From contig CM046297.1 of assembly GCA_025267735.1 (NCBI GenBank), forward strand, positions 30,034,011 through 30,098,010: DNA of 64,000 nt, in the 5' to 3' direction. This DNA is from Mactra quadrangularis. Taxonomy: Eukaryota > Mollusca > Bivalvia > Venerida > Mactridae. The translations under genes and the position numbers were made by a program. Position 1 is the first letter of the stretch, and each line of letters starts with the position of its first letter. Positions 21,200 to 33,458 of this stretch are shown one piece after another. The notes beneath the pieces were generated by a model. That model was not told the DNA's origin. It saw nothing but the letters and a program-made list of their open reading frames with translations, and ran no database searches.

Positions 21200-24060
21200 T
21201 TTAAGGAACAGATTTTCGTTACCAGAAAAAAAATTGGATACGTAAGTTCAGGGGCGATCCAAATCTATGAAAGATTCGTTCTAAAAATCGTTCCATAAAA
21301 AGTTGGTTGCAAAAAAATAATGGAGGAATCCAAATGTAAACAGATTCGTCCTCGAACATTTCGTAACATACTTTTTTCTGGTACAAAAAGTAACGGGACA
21401 AATCCAAATGAAACAAAGACGCGTTCACGAACTTTTCGTAACCAGAATAAAATTTGGATACGTAAGTTTTGGGACGAATCCAAATCTATAAAAGATTCGT
21501 TCTCAAAATCGTTCAAGAAAAAAGGTCACAAAAAGTTTATGGAGGAATCCAAATGTGAACAAAGATTGGCCTCGCACTAAGTACCAGAAAAAGGCGGTTA
21601 TGAAAGGTTTGGAAACTAATTCCTTATATAAACATAAGATGCGTCCCCAAACATTCAATAACTCAGTAACAAACTTTTTCTTGTACGAAAAATTTGGGGA
21701 CTAATCCAAATGTTAACAAAGACTTGTTCACGAACAGTACGTGACCAGAAAAAAAAATGTTTACGTTAGTTTTGGGACGAATTCTATTGTAAACAAAGCT
21801 TGGCCTTGCACTAAGTACCAGAAAAAGTTTGTAACGAAAAGTTTGGAAACAAATCCCTAATGTGAATATAAGATACGTCCCCAAACATTTAGTAACATAC
21901 TTTTTTCTGGTCCGAAAAGTTTGGGGACATATCCTAATGTAAACAAAGATTCGTTCGCGATCTTTTCGTAACACGAAAAAAATTGATGCGCAAGTTTTGG
22001 AACGAATCTAAATCTATAAAAAAATGCATTCTTAAAATTGTTCCAGAAAAAGTTGTTCACGAAAACGTTATTGAGAAATCCATATGTAAACGAAGATTCG
22101 TTCTCGAACATTTCTCAACATACTTTTTTTCTGGTACGAAACGTTACGGCACAAATCCATATTTAATCAAAGATTCGTTCTCGAACTTTTCGTTACCAAA
22201 AAAAAATTGGTTACTTGAGTTTTGGGACGGATCCAAATCTATAAAAGATTCGTTCTTAAAATCGTTCCAGAAAAAGTTGTTCACGAAAAGTTTATTGAAA
22301 AATCCAAATTTTAAACAAAGATTCGTCTTCGAACATTTTGTAACATATTTTTCTGGTACGAAAAGTTACGGGACAAATCCAAATGTAAACAAACATATAT
22401 TCGCGAACTTTTCGTTTCCAGACAAAAATTGTATACGTAAGTTTAAGGACGAAACCAAATCTATGAAAGATTCGATCTCAAAATCGTTTCAGAAAAAGTT
22501 GGTCACGAAAAGTTTATGGAGGAATCCAAAAGTAAAAAAAGATTGGCCTCGCGTAAAGTACATTAAAAAAGTTGGTTACGAAAAGTTTGGAAATTAATCC
22601 CTTATGTAAAGGTAAGATGCGTCCCCAAACATTTAGTTCGTACTTTTCTCTGGTATGAAAAGTTTGGGTAAACAAAGATTTGTTCACAATCTTTTCGTAA
22701 CCAGAAAAAAAATTGGATACGTAAGTTCAGGGGCGATCCAAATCTATGAAAGATTCGTTCTCAAAATCGTTCCATAAAAAGTTGGTCACGAAAAATTAAT
22801 GGAGGAATCCAAATGTAAACAGATTCGTCCTCGAACATTTCGTAACATACTTTTTCTGGTACGAAAAGTAATGGGACAAATCCAAATGAAAACAAAGATT
22901 CGTTCACGAACTTTTCGTAACCAGAATAAAATTTGGATACGTAAGTTTTGGGACGAATCCAAATCTATAAAAGATTCGTTCTCAAAATCGTTCAAGAAAA
23001 AAGGTCACAAAAAGTTTATGGAGGAATCCAAATGCAAATAAAGATTGGCCTCGCACTAAGTACCAGAAAAATGTTGGTTATGAAAGGTTTGGAAACTGAT
23101 TCCTTATATAAACATAAGATGCGTCCCCAAACATTCAGTAACATACTTTATTCTGGTTCGAGAAGTTTGGGGACAAATCCTATTGTAAACAATTATTCGT
23201 TCATGAACTTTTCGTAACCAGAAAAAAATGGAAACGTAAGTTTTGGGAGGAATCCAAATATATAAAGGGTTCGTTTTCAATTTTGCGCTCCAGAATAACA
23301 GTAATAACAGTTGGTTATCAAAATTGGAAACGAAAAGTTTATGGAAGAATCGAAATATAAACAAAATTTGACCTCTCACTAAGTACCAGAAAAAAGTTGG
23401 TTACGAAAAGTTTTGAAAATAATACGAATGCAAACAAGATGCGTCCCCAAGCATTTAATAACATTTTTTTCTGGTACGAAAAGTTTGGGGGACAAATCTA
23501 AATGTAAATAAAGATTCGTTCACGAAGTAACCATGAACAAATTTGGATACGTATGTTTTGGGATGAATCCAAATATATAAAAGATTCGTTCTCAAACTTT
23601 TCGTTCCTGAAAAAGTTGGTCACCAAGACTTTATGGAGGAATCCAAATGTAAACAAAGATTCGTCCTCTAACATTTCGTAACTAGAACAAATTTGAGTAC
23701 GAAATATTTTGGGACGAATCTCGTGTATACATTTGGACTCGTCCCAAAACTTTTTACTTCAAAAAATTTGGGTGGGAACAGTTTGAGAGACAATCCAAAG
23801 ATTAACAAGGATTCGTCCTCAAATTTTCGTACTCGGCTTTTTAGTACGAAAATTTTGGGGACAAATCCAAATATAAACAGATTCGTCTTCAAACTTTTCG
23901 TACCAGAAAAGAGTGTGTTACGTTTGAGAACGAATCCGTATGTTAACAAAGATTCGTCTCCAAACTGTTCATAACTTAGTCTAGATAAGATATGTTACAA
24001 AGTTGGGGGACGAACCATTGTTTACATTCGGACTTGATTCCAAGTTTTGCTGTCCAGAAA
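21200..24060. repeat. Dyad-symmetric satellite with higher-order duplication
   Basis: 2.8 kb built of diverged monomers of roughly 75-100 bp. Each has two internal inverted pairs: AACTTTTCGTAACC with GGTTACGAAAAGTT, and GACGAATC with GATTCGTC around a CAAATGTAAACAAA centre. A block at 21200-21660 recurs nearly unchanged at 22680-23150 (shared 'CGTAAGTTCAGGGGCGATCC' at 21241 and 22720), a higher-order period of 1479 bp. Open frames here are by-products of the repeat. Confidence 0.85.
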
Positions 24061-26205
24061 TAAAGTAGGGATTCTTGATATCTTGACCCACAACAATTTG
24101 ATCACGTGTTGTACGGATTTTTTTGAAAATAATGGGGCAAGCGATAAAAATGAAAAAAAAAACTTTATTCAATTGGTCTCTATATTGGTTTGAACAAAAT
24201 CTTGTGAGCGAGCGTGGAAATAAAAATATTTTTTGCGTGAAATCCGACAATAATTAATAAGGTGCTTGTGATTCCATAAAACACGCCATCTAGTTCCCAG
24301 ATTTAATTTCAGACAAAATGGTACCTTTTAAAAACTGGCTATAAAAAAGCTATGCTTTTATATCCATGTCGTGTACAGTTGCGGCAACCTCGAGATAACT
24401 AGGTAAGATTTACGGTACCGCACTATTGAAAAACTGACTGCATGTATTTTAGATACGACGTGCTTGAGTACGTGATACGGGTTTTTAGATTGATCCGTTG
24501 TCATAACAAAAATGGCCGACTGAGGGCGGTAAAATTTTAATATTAAAAACCAATGAGCTTTTATTGGTGAACAATGGGCAACCTTAATTGTTGGACAAAC
24601 CAAACATGGTCATGTTTAAACGTTGGCAAATAAAAAATGCTATTGTACATAGGGCAGCAGTTCTGGGTCAATCATTACAAAAAATTTTTAATTCGTTAAT
24701 TCACTCATTTATGATTAACTTGACAAATACGGACGATTATTATGGTAAAATATGTTGATTTTTTTTCGATTGTTTCGTATATTCCCGAGAAATGTAGGAT
24801 TTAGCTAAACAATAATAGCTAAAAACTACCTTAAATAATCAAATCTGTTAAAATTCAAAAACAAAATGTTAACTTTAGGGCTCTTAAAAAATCAAGTCAA
24901 GTTATAGGTTATTCGGACATCAATATGGAACTCTAAATTACAAACTCCGGTCTGTGAGGCAGGGTTATGAGATTTCGAATCTAGTAGGCTATGCAGAAGG
25001 GGCTGCTGGTACTAGCCTCACCCAGACTGTTTATATCTTTCTATACAAATTTTGCGATAATGTCAAATTAAAGGTACAAAATTTTGTTGTATGTTAGGCT
25101 AACTATATATATAAAAAATGTTTCTTCCCCATTAGTAACGTATCTAGAGGAGTTGTCGGCCTTGTTGAGAAGTATGTGAGCACTGGATCTGACAAAGGTC
25201 AAGGAAAGCTAGATTAGATGAGCTGGCAACCTTTAAATTATTGTAATTTGTGTTGAAGAGGGGTCAAACCCAAATAAAAGGAACCAATACATAAGACAAG
25301 ATAACTACTGCACCACCATTTTTGGGCAACAACTATCTTGAAGACCTTGGGTACTTGTAAGTGCAGCATGTTGGGTTGATACAGATTGATGCATTCGCCT
25401 TACCTTTGATCTCTAAACTGTTACTTTATCTTTTTTTAGGAAGCACTCCTATGTCACAAAAAATGACAAAAAAATCAATAAAATAGGTTGATATAACTTT
25501 AAAAAAACTTTTTGTTAACTTCTTGTCGGTATTAAAATTCCTAATTATTATGTCTGGTTTTTTAGATTCCTTGATAGTAGTTACTGTTACTTGAAATATT
25601 TTCTCGGCATCAGGTGTCGGTACTTACTGTTTGACAAGGATCCTGAAGCAATCCCTAATCAGTTTTTCAGAGATTCCTACAAAACTTTAGGGATTCCTAA
25701 ATTAATATGGATAGACAAAAAATTGACAGAGATTTTCAGTCATAAATTTTGATGAACAACTCATGGGAACTGATATTCATGTAATACCGGCAATAAAATG
25801 GGATCCTGACTGAATCCCTCGCTATGCATCACTGGGATGTTTGATCCTCTCCATCGCGGGACACTGTATGTGTCCAGCCCTAGGCTACTTATAGATTTTT
25901 ACTAACAAATACAATTTATATAGTAAATGTATGTAACTCGTCTCCTCAGAAACCAAGAAAAAATGACCGATCTTATTTAACGGGCTCTTGTGTTTTTATT
26001 TCTAGGTCGATTTTCAAAAACTTTGTCTTTTTTATCAAACAAATGCTTAATTTGTCGATTGCATATAAAAGCTTATTAATGGAAAGCAAATGAAGAAAGT
26101 TATGTGACGTTAAACAGGAAAAAAAGTTCGGTCCTTCCCTATCGAATAAATTTCATAACCGCCCGGAAAGGATGTTTAGTAATTCAATAAAGACTTTAAC
26201 AATTT
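24061..26205. other. Non-coding AT-rich stretch
   Basis: No gene, tRNA or clear repeat recognised. The longest open stretches have no family resemblance and mixed composition. Confidence 0.5.
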
Positions 26206-26216
26206 TAGCTTGGGAC

Positions 26217-26551
26217 TTGTTTTGTTTGTTTGTTTGTTTATTTGTTTGTTTGTTTGTTGAGTTTAACGCCGTAGCAACACATTATAGGCTATATAACGGC
26301 GGTCAGCCTATCTACTGACTGTTCTTGGAAAGGCTAAATCTCTGGATTTAGCTGTTAACCAACTAATGAGCACATACTTTCGCAGTGACCGACTACTGCC
26401 CTACATTATTTAGAATCAATGGTAGGAGGGAGAATGGCCGTAGAAATTATTTCATGACCAATCTCCACGAAAGTATGCCCCGCCCGGGAATGGAACCCAC
26501 GACCCCTCGATCAGTAGACTTGTGCGCTACCGACTGAGCTAGCCGAGCGTC
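26217..26551 (-). mobile_element. SINE-B, full-length, with 11-bp target duplication
   Basis: Perfect flanks TAGCTTGGGAC (26206-26216 and 26552-26562). Reading on the minus strand: a tRNA-like head with A-box (TAGCTCAGTCGGTAGCGC) and B-box (GGGTTCCATTCC), a body with CATACTTTCGTGG and CTAAATCCAGAGATTTAG, a tail ACGGCGTTAAACTC and a (CAAA)n 3' end. This copy defines the family. Confidence 0.9.
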
Positions 26552-27180
26552 TAGCTTGGGACAAATTGATCAAAGAAAGACAATTCTAGCATACCATCAA
26601 ATTTTAAATCATAAAATGTGTAGAGTTATATCCCCTATTTATACAATGTACTCAATATTTTCTTAGCAGATTGTTGCCCAAACACCTGATAAATATTCTT
26701 ATTTACGTATGTATGAAAATTCAAATAGCTCATTTAGGATATCGTCAGACAAAAACAACGATGCCATTTTTATACACCGGTAAATCCAAGTATACACGTA
26801 GGACTTAAAATCATTGATTATTATCAGTCTGGCTTTGATGCATTCCAAAGTAAAAGTTAATATTTTTATGTCATTTTTTATAGAAATTACAGTGTTTATT
26901 TGGACAGACACACAGCTTTGAAATCAGAAAATACCACCCAGGTGGGAAAAGAACCCGTATCCCCTCCAGGGAAACTTGAACTAATAGTGCACTGGTCATT
27001 CAAACCCTTGAAAATTAAGTACAATGTAGTTGAAGTAGAACATGGGTAAGTTATCATTAATTGAGCATTTGGTTATCTGCGGTGAGCATTTGGTTATCTG
27101 CGGCTGAAATTCGCTCATGAAATTAAACCATTTCTACTAAAAACCAGCTCTAAGTAGATTTACAAAGAGTCTATGTCAGA

Positions 27181-27922
27181 TAGGGGTGTAACAAATTCAA
27201 TACGGTATATAAAAACCGTATTGTAATATATTGCAAAACATGAAACCCGTATTGCAATATATTGCATTACATATTTTTTTTGCGCAAACATGCATAGCAT
27301 AAATTAATGCACATGCATCGTCTAAATTTTATCAAAATTGTACATAAATATTTGTATTTTTCTTATTTATTGGAATTAACGCCGTATCAACACAATTCAG
27401 GTCATTTCACGGCGTCCAGCGCACCTAGCCTAGCTTTCCTGAACCATTGTCTATAACCAGTACTCACCTACCCTTCCACAAGGCCGGAAACTTCTCCATA
27501 TTATCTAATCAATGGAGGAAAATCGACATTATTGTCAAATTTTCATGCAAGGGTATAACCTCCCCGGGTGGGATTCGAATCCGCACCCCCTCGGGCACGA
27601 GTATCCAAATCCCAGCGCGCTACCAACTGCGCTATCGACCCGGGTTTTTGTATTTTTCAAATGATCAACACGTATTATAAGTCAGAAAAAAGGGTTTTGA
27701 ATGGACTTTCAAAGAAATTTATTCTCTCACTGTACGAAAAATATTTCAAGTTTCCGAACACATTTTAACATTAATTCAAACATTTAGATTTCAGACTCTG
27801 ATAATAAAATCAGTATGGAACATAACTAGATAAACCGGTTCAGAGAAAAACGAACCGGTTAAAAACCGTCAAAAGTCGTATTGCAATATTAACCGGTACA
27901 TCGGTTAACCGTTACATCCCTA
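27181..27922. mobile_element. hAT-type MITE, TAGGGGTGTAAC ends, with nested SINE
   Basis: Ends TAGGGGTGTAAC and GTTACATCCCTA are inverse; flanks ATGTCAGA / ATGTCAAA give an 8-bp duplication with one mismatch. Inside both ends are palindromic CAATATATTGCAA and CCGTATT motifs. A SINE-A copy sits inside (27363-27646), so the MITE is older. Confidence 0.75.
27363..27646 (-). mobile_element. SINE-A with 12-bp target duplication
   Basis: Perfect flanks TTTGTATTTTTC (27351-27362 and 27647-27658). On the minus strand: tRNA-like head GGGTCGATAGCGCAGTTGG with B-box GGATTCGAATCC, then a body with GTTATACCCTTGCATGAAAA and CGGCCTTGTGGAAGGGTAGG, and a tail CGGCGTTAATTCCAATAAAT. Confidence 0.9.
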
Positions 27923-28015
27923 ATGTCAAAGGTGTTAATTATCTGGATAATGAATGTTATCAAATAAATACAAAACAATTAGGTTTACTTTACATTCTTT
28001 CATAATATATGAAGC

Positions 28016-28311
28016 CCGCCCGGCTAGCTTAGTCGTTAGGCGCTTAGTTTATTGATCGAGTGGTCGTCGATTCAATTTTTGGGCGGGGATACTTTCGTGG
28101 ACCTTGGACATGAAATAATTCTACGGCCATCTCCCTCCTACCTTTGATTCTAAATCACGTAGGGCAGTAGTCAGTCACTGACGAAAGTATGCGCTTGGTA
28201 GTTGTTAACAGCTAAATCCAGCGATTTAGCCTTTCCATGTACAGTGAGTAGATGGACTGACCACCGTGATATAACAATATGCTGCTACGACGTTAAACCC
28301 AACAAAAATTA
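28016..28311 (+). mobile_element. SINE-B, near full-length
   Basis: tRNA-like head CCGGCTAGCTTAGTCG with a decayed B-box (CGATTCAATTT), then the usual body and tail to ACGTTAAACCCAACAAAAA. Confidence 0.85.
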
Positions 28312-28598
28312 TAGACTAAGAAATTGTGAGTTTATATATTATAAATAAACAAAAATGTTCTTAATATTTACATGATGTTTGTCGTGATGGGCTTCAAAAT
28401 ATGGAAAACTTAAATCTTTAAGGTCCTGTATTTTTCGATCACAGTACTTAAACTTTGTATTGTTTTATTTTGCAATTAATGCGTTGTTTTATGATGTTTA
28501 TTATAAATATAAAAGGTAAACTTGGTCTTAAACAAAGAATAACTTTATTGTACAATAAACCATAAGTCATTTTCACACTGTTTTCTTACAGTGTGTAT

Positions 28599-28765
28599 TC
28601 TGAATCAGTAGCCAGTCACTGACGGCTAAGTAGTCATAATGCGCCTAGTAGTTGGTTAATAGCTAAATCCAGAGATTTAGCCTTTCCAGGCACAGTAAGT
28701 AGGTGGACTGACCGCTGTGATGTTACCTATACAATGTGCTGCTACGGCGTTAAACCAAACGACAA
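28599..28765 (+). mobile_element. SINE-B, 3' half
   Basis: Starts at the AGTCACTGACGG block and runs to GCTACGGCGTTAAACC. No tRNA-like head: 5' truncated. Confidence 0.8.
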
Positions 28766-29769
28766 GAAAAAATATTATGTGTATGCATCCGTACTATTCA
28801 GCGTGCAAACCTTAAAATAATTATGAGGAAATATTCAGAAGGATCTATTGGTCTGTTCTCTAAAGTTTAATGAATACAATGTATTGTTTTGAGTTTCTTT
28901 AATACTAGATTCATTCAGTTTTATTTGAAATTTCAATACAATAAGTAAACTGTAGCAGTTCGAATATTCACTACAACGGACCATTAAAATCAATATAATT
29001 TTCATATTACTGCAAACGCCCTTTTTGTTATACCGAAGTGACAAATGGCTTGACAGATGGCTAACAAAAGAACGTATTACAAATTTAAATGACACACAGG
29101 CCATGAAAAGCCAATATGAAATTAATTTCTAATTAATGTGAAGTGACTTGACAGCACGCACACTTGCGGGAAGCTGATTGACAATAAATAAATGGATGAT
29201 ACCATTGTCAGATGATTTGCTCACTTTGTATACACTGAACTCATACTCATGCTGGTTATTGCTTAAATCTGTAAAATTGTATAACATTTTAACATCGCCA
29301 CGTTCGTTTTTACTATCGAAGTATAGGCGCGCGTGCTATTTATGTATTACTAAACGGTAACACCTAGGGCTGTTATAATTTATCCCACGTTAAATGAGCT
29401 AAGCCGAAAATAGTGCCGGAGTTTATAAAATCTTTTGACCTTAACAGGGCCATGGATGTTAGTTATAAATCTGTCAATTAATGTAAAACATGTATTAATC
29501 TTATAAGTTAAAGAAAAAGGGTCCGAATTGGGTTTAAAACGAGTCTTGCGTAATTAAAAGATACCAACTTCAAGACGTTTTTCAAAGTCCCAGCATTTCC
29601 CAGTTCCGATGTCTCGTTTCATTGTGCTTAATTCGACGATCATGCCAGCCATTAAACAAAAATACAAAGATTGACTTTCTGTTTCAAGCCAAACTGTGCA
29701 TAGCATAAATATAATGGAACTGGCTACGTGTAATCCTCCAAGTTTCAATTTCAAGTCGACGAGTAGTGC

Positions 29770-30092
29770 TGTAGCGTGTTCAATTACATAAAAAACGTTA
29801 CAGAACGTTCCGTAACGATACATTCGGAACTCCTCGGCAATTCACTGCGATTAATCTCGGACATATTTAGACGCTATTTTGAAACTACCGGTGTTGGAGT
29901 AAACAAATATATGATCGTTTAGGCAATGAGTGATGTTTCGTTTTTAGTCCGTAAATTTTGAAACATCACTCATTGCCTTAACGATCGCATATTTGTGTAT
30001 TAGATGAGATTATTTGCAGTGAATAGCCGAGGAGTTCCGAATGTATCGTTACGGAACGTTCTGTAACGTTTTGTGTAATTGAACACGCTACT
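29770..30092. mobile_element. hAT-like MITE with GTAGCGTGTTC ends
   Basis: Long inverted repeats: outer arms of about 75 bp (GTAGCGTGTTCAATTACA... AACGATACATTCGGAACT) and an inner pair (AACATCACTCATTGCC). The centre is short, so almost the whole 320 bp folds back. Related copies at 43.99-44.52 and 59.07-59.29 kb. Confidence 0.75.
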
Positions 30093-30591
30093 GATTTACG
30101 GAAAATCCATTCTTCCTTGAACGCACACGTAGAATGATGGCAATTCATTTTTGGTTTTTACTTCTATTTTTTAATTGCGATTGTGTTATTGTTAAATGTT
30201 TAAATCAATGATATTTTCGACCTTTGCTCTGCGGGTAAATTTCAACAGCATTATATTTCATATGGTTAAAAATAGTTCTACAAAATATATATATTTACTA
30301 GTAATATATTTGAAATGCTAGAATCTAAATAACTTACAGAATTTTTTATCACTATGAAACTATCCAAGTTTTGACGGTTGAGGAAACCCTGTCTTTAATG
30401 AATAAAAGCTGGGCATATTTAAAATGTGTCAATTTTGGTATGTTTAGCGGTCTTCTTAGTACATGCATGTTCTATTCAGTTTTTGTCAAATTGTTGATTT
30501 TAATTTGTTTATATCTTTCATACACATAAAAAAAGGCTTTAATATTCTGGTAATCTAAAAATCAAGTATATAATCTAGCTCATTGGATACC

Positions 30592-30917
30592 TAGTTTGTT
30601 TGTTTGTTTGCTGGGTTTAACGCCGTAGCAACACTTGGTATATATATATTTAACATATAACTACGGGCAGCCAACCTATTCACTCCTTCTGGAAAGGCTA
30701 AATCTCTGGGTTTAGCTGTTAACCAACTGCTAAGCGCATACTTTCGTCAGTGACCGACAACTGTCCTACATAATTAAAAAGTATTGGTAGGAGGGAGAAT
30801 GGTCGTGGAAATTATTTCATGACGAAGCTCCACGAAAGTATGCCCCACATGGGGATCGAACCCACGACCCCTCGATCAGCAGACTTGTGTGCTACCAACT
30901 GAGAGAGCCGGTCGGCT
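30592..30917 (-). mobile_element. SINE-B, full-length
   Basis: GTTTGTTTGTTTGCTGGG end, CTAAATCTCTGGGTTTAG, the GGAGGGAGAATGGTCGTGG body, then B-box (inverse GATCGAACCC) and A-box region to about 30915. Flanks share TACCTA. Confidence 0.85.
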
Positions 30918-31576
30918 ACCTACTAGTTAACAACATGTATACATGTATATTACCCCTATACTTTGTTAATATAAGTTGTAAGTCCGAATTTTAAAAATAC
31001 TTAACAGTTTACAATCGAGACTAATAATTTAAGTTATAATAAATCGTTCAAATACCATGGAAACCATTATTATCAAAAAGTTATTTCTAGCACTATTGTT
31101 CCAAAAAATTTGACCATACGGCATCTCGATATTTAACAATAGATCCTCCTTCAAACTGTCACGTGCCTCCCATATGGCGAATATGCAAATTTTATTTCAA
31201 TCGTCTTTGATCGAACAAATACTCGAATGGAAGTTTCCGCTGAATAATTCTTTTGTTACTAAAGAATTTGTTAAGATTAATTTATCGGTCATGTGAAGAC
31301 ACGGGCGTGTTGTCTTCGCTAGTTTTCTTAAAATGAACTTTAAAACGTTGTACAATTCTTAACGTGAATAAATATACAACGAATTCTTTTTTAAATACGG
31401 TAAAGGCCGGGCTCGAATTTAACAAAAAATTGAACTTGTTATTTCAACTTGCAAAAAAAATATCACTCGCATTTTTTCTCAAAATTAAATAGCATACATA
31501 CTAAATAATCATGTAAACAACGACAAAATAGTTATTTATTAGTACTTTTTTATCTATAGATCGAACGAGAGCATTA

Positions 31577-31746
31577 ACCCGGGTCAATAGCGCAGTTGTA
31601 GCGCGCCGGGATTTGGATACTCGTGCCCCAGGGGGTGCGGGTTCGAATCCCACCCGGGGAGGTTATACTCTTCCATGAAAATTTGATAATATGGAAAATG
31701 ACCTGAATTGTATTGACACGGCGTTAACTCCAATGAATAAATAAAT
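31577..31746 (+). mobile_element. SINE-A with internal deletion, swapped flanks
   Basis: Intact tRNA-like head and B-box (GGTTCGAATCCC), then a deletion of about 100 bp that joins TTTGATAATATGGAA to the GACCTGAATTG tail. Left flank GAACGAGAGCATTA (31563-31576), right flank GCATATTCGT (31747-31756): the flanks do not match each other but match, inverted, those of the next SINE. Confidence 0.85.
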
Positions 31747-32316
31747 GCATATTCGTTATTTTCACCATGTTTTAGAATTGAAAGCTGCTTAAGGTTTGAC
31801 TCCAGATACCGTTGGAATACTTAATTAACCGACACATTTTGAACATCTGAATACATTAATTACTCTTTGATTTTAATTCTACTGTCGGCAATTGCCTGTC
31901 ATCTTTTGTTGATAATAGATAGATTTGGCTATTCCCGTTTCGGCCTTCATTCTTTTTTTCTGCTCAAATGACAATTTCTTAAACCCTGAGATAAATAAAA
32001 TCAAATGAAAATTATTTATTTACATGGTAATGAAATTGGTGCTTAACTAAATACTACTAACTCAACCATTGTAACTTGGTATTGACTCAGGGCCCCAATT
32101 TAAGCTCGCATACTCGCAAAATGCGAGTGGATTTCGAAAATTGCGAGTATTTTTTATCTTAACTCGCAAATTTTCGCGAATTGAAATCGCGACAATATTT
32201 TAATGTCTAAACTAATGAGACTCAAATCAGCACTGAAGCGACCAGATAAATCGATAGAATTGATTGAAGATTAACAATTAGAACAATTAGTCTATTCTAC
32301 AATAATGCTCTCGTTC

Positions 32317-32604
32317 TTTATTTATTGGAGTAAACGCCGTGTCAACATAATTTAGGCCATTTTACGGCGTCCAGCGCACCTAACCTAGCTTTCCTGGACT
32401 CTTGTCTATAACCAGTACTCGCCTACCCTTCCACAAGGCCGGAAACTACTCCATATTATCTAATCAATGGAGGAAAATCGACATTATTGTCAAATTTTGA
32501 TGAGAGGGTATGACCTCCCCGGGTGGGATTCGAACCCGCTCCCCCCCCTCGGGCACGAGATTCCAAGTCCCGGCGCGTTACCAACTGCGCTATCGACCCG
32601 GGTT
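32317..32604 (-). mobile_element. SINE-A, full-length, swapped flanks
   Basis: All SINE-A blocks are present on the minus strand, with TTTATTTATTGGAGTAAACG at the 3' end. Flanks TAATGCTCTCGTTC (32303-32316) and ACGAATATGC (32605-32614) are the inverse of the left and right flanks of the SINE at 31577-31746. Confidence 0.88.
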
Positions 32605-33458
32605 ACGAATATGCCGCTCCGTAACCAAAATTTGAATAGAGAATGTCACATTTACTCCTCAAACGTTGTGAAATTAAAAATGTAATCAACACGTGAGAGG
32701 AGACTGTTAAAATATAAGAAATAATTATTATATCTTTAAACTTCCATAAAAGTCGTCAACGTTTTTGCTCATTGAATATTACAATCGTTTAGCAGAATAA
32801 ATAGAGTTACAAATATTCACAGTTTTCGCGTGATTTCAGATAAAAATTACATTGAACAATTTACCGATAATAATCTCGCCTAGCGTGAGATGTTGCGAGA
32901 AGTTAGAATAGTATTATTGATACAGACGAATATTGAGCGACTTGTTTGTCAAAAGAAGTGATCTTCAGTTAATCATACGAGAAGATACATTTAACGTGGT
33001 TTGGAAGATTTTCCTGTTAGGATCACTGAATAAAAGAGAATGTACCATTGATTCGATTTTGTTTACAAGAAGTTTACGCGTCTGAAAGTCTGTTATTAAA
33101 ATCTGAAAGTTTGTACGAAACATTTAGTGATTGCTCGATATTATCAATGTATTTAATTTACAACTGTAAATAGCGGTTACTGCTGAAGGAATTTCGTGAG
33201 TGAACACCGTTGTTTTTAGAAAGTGTTAACTTTTTTTGAAAAAAGAATTTTGTTATGATTGAAAAAAAAACTGAGGATCTTAGTGAAGCAAAGGAAACAG
33301 TTGCGTTTCAGTTAAACTTTTTCTAATTTTTCATTAAATTAATCAATGGAATTAATTAAACGGTTTGTGCTACGTGATATTCTATTATAGTGAAAAGAAA
33401 AGCACTAATGACATTTTAGATAAAGCAAGCATAAGTTGTTGTATATTTTAATTCAAGA

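Noticed and set aside
21983..22597. 204-codon open frame
   Set aside because: It lies wholly in the satellite, and its translation repeats with the monomer; no domain and no splice support.
26451..26551. tRNA genes at the SINE heads (here and at other SINE copies)
   Set aside because: A- and B-boxes are present but acceptor stems do not pair and a SINE body follows; they are SINE promoters.
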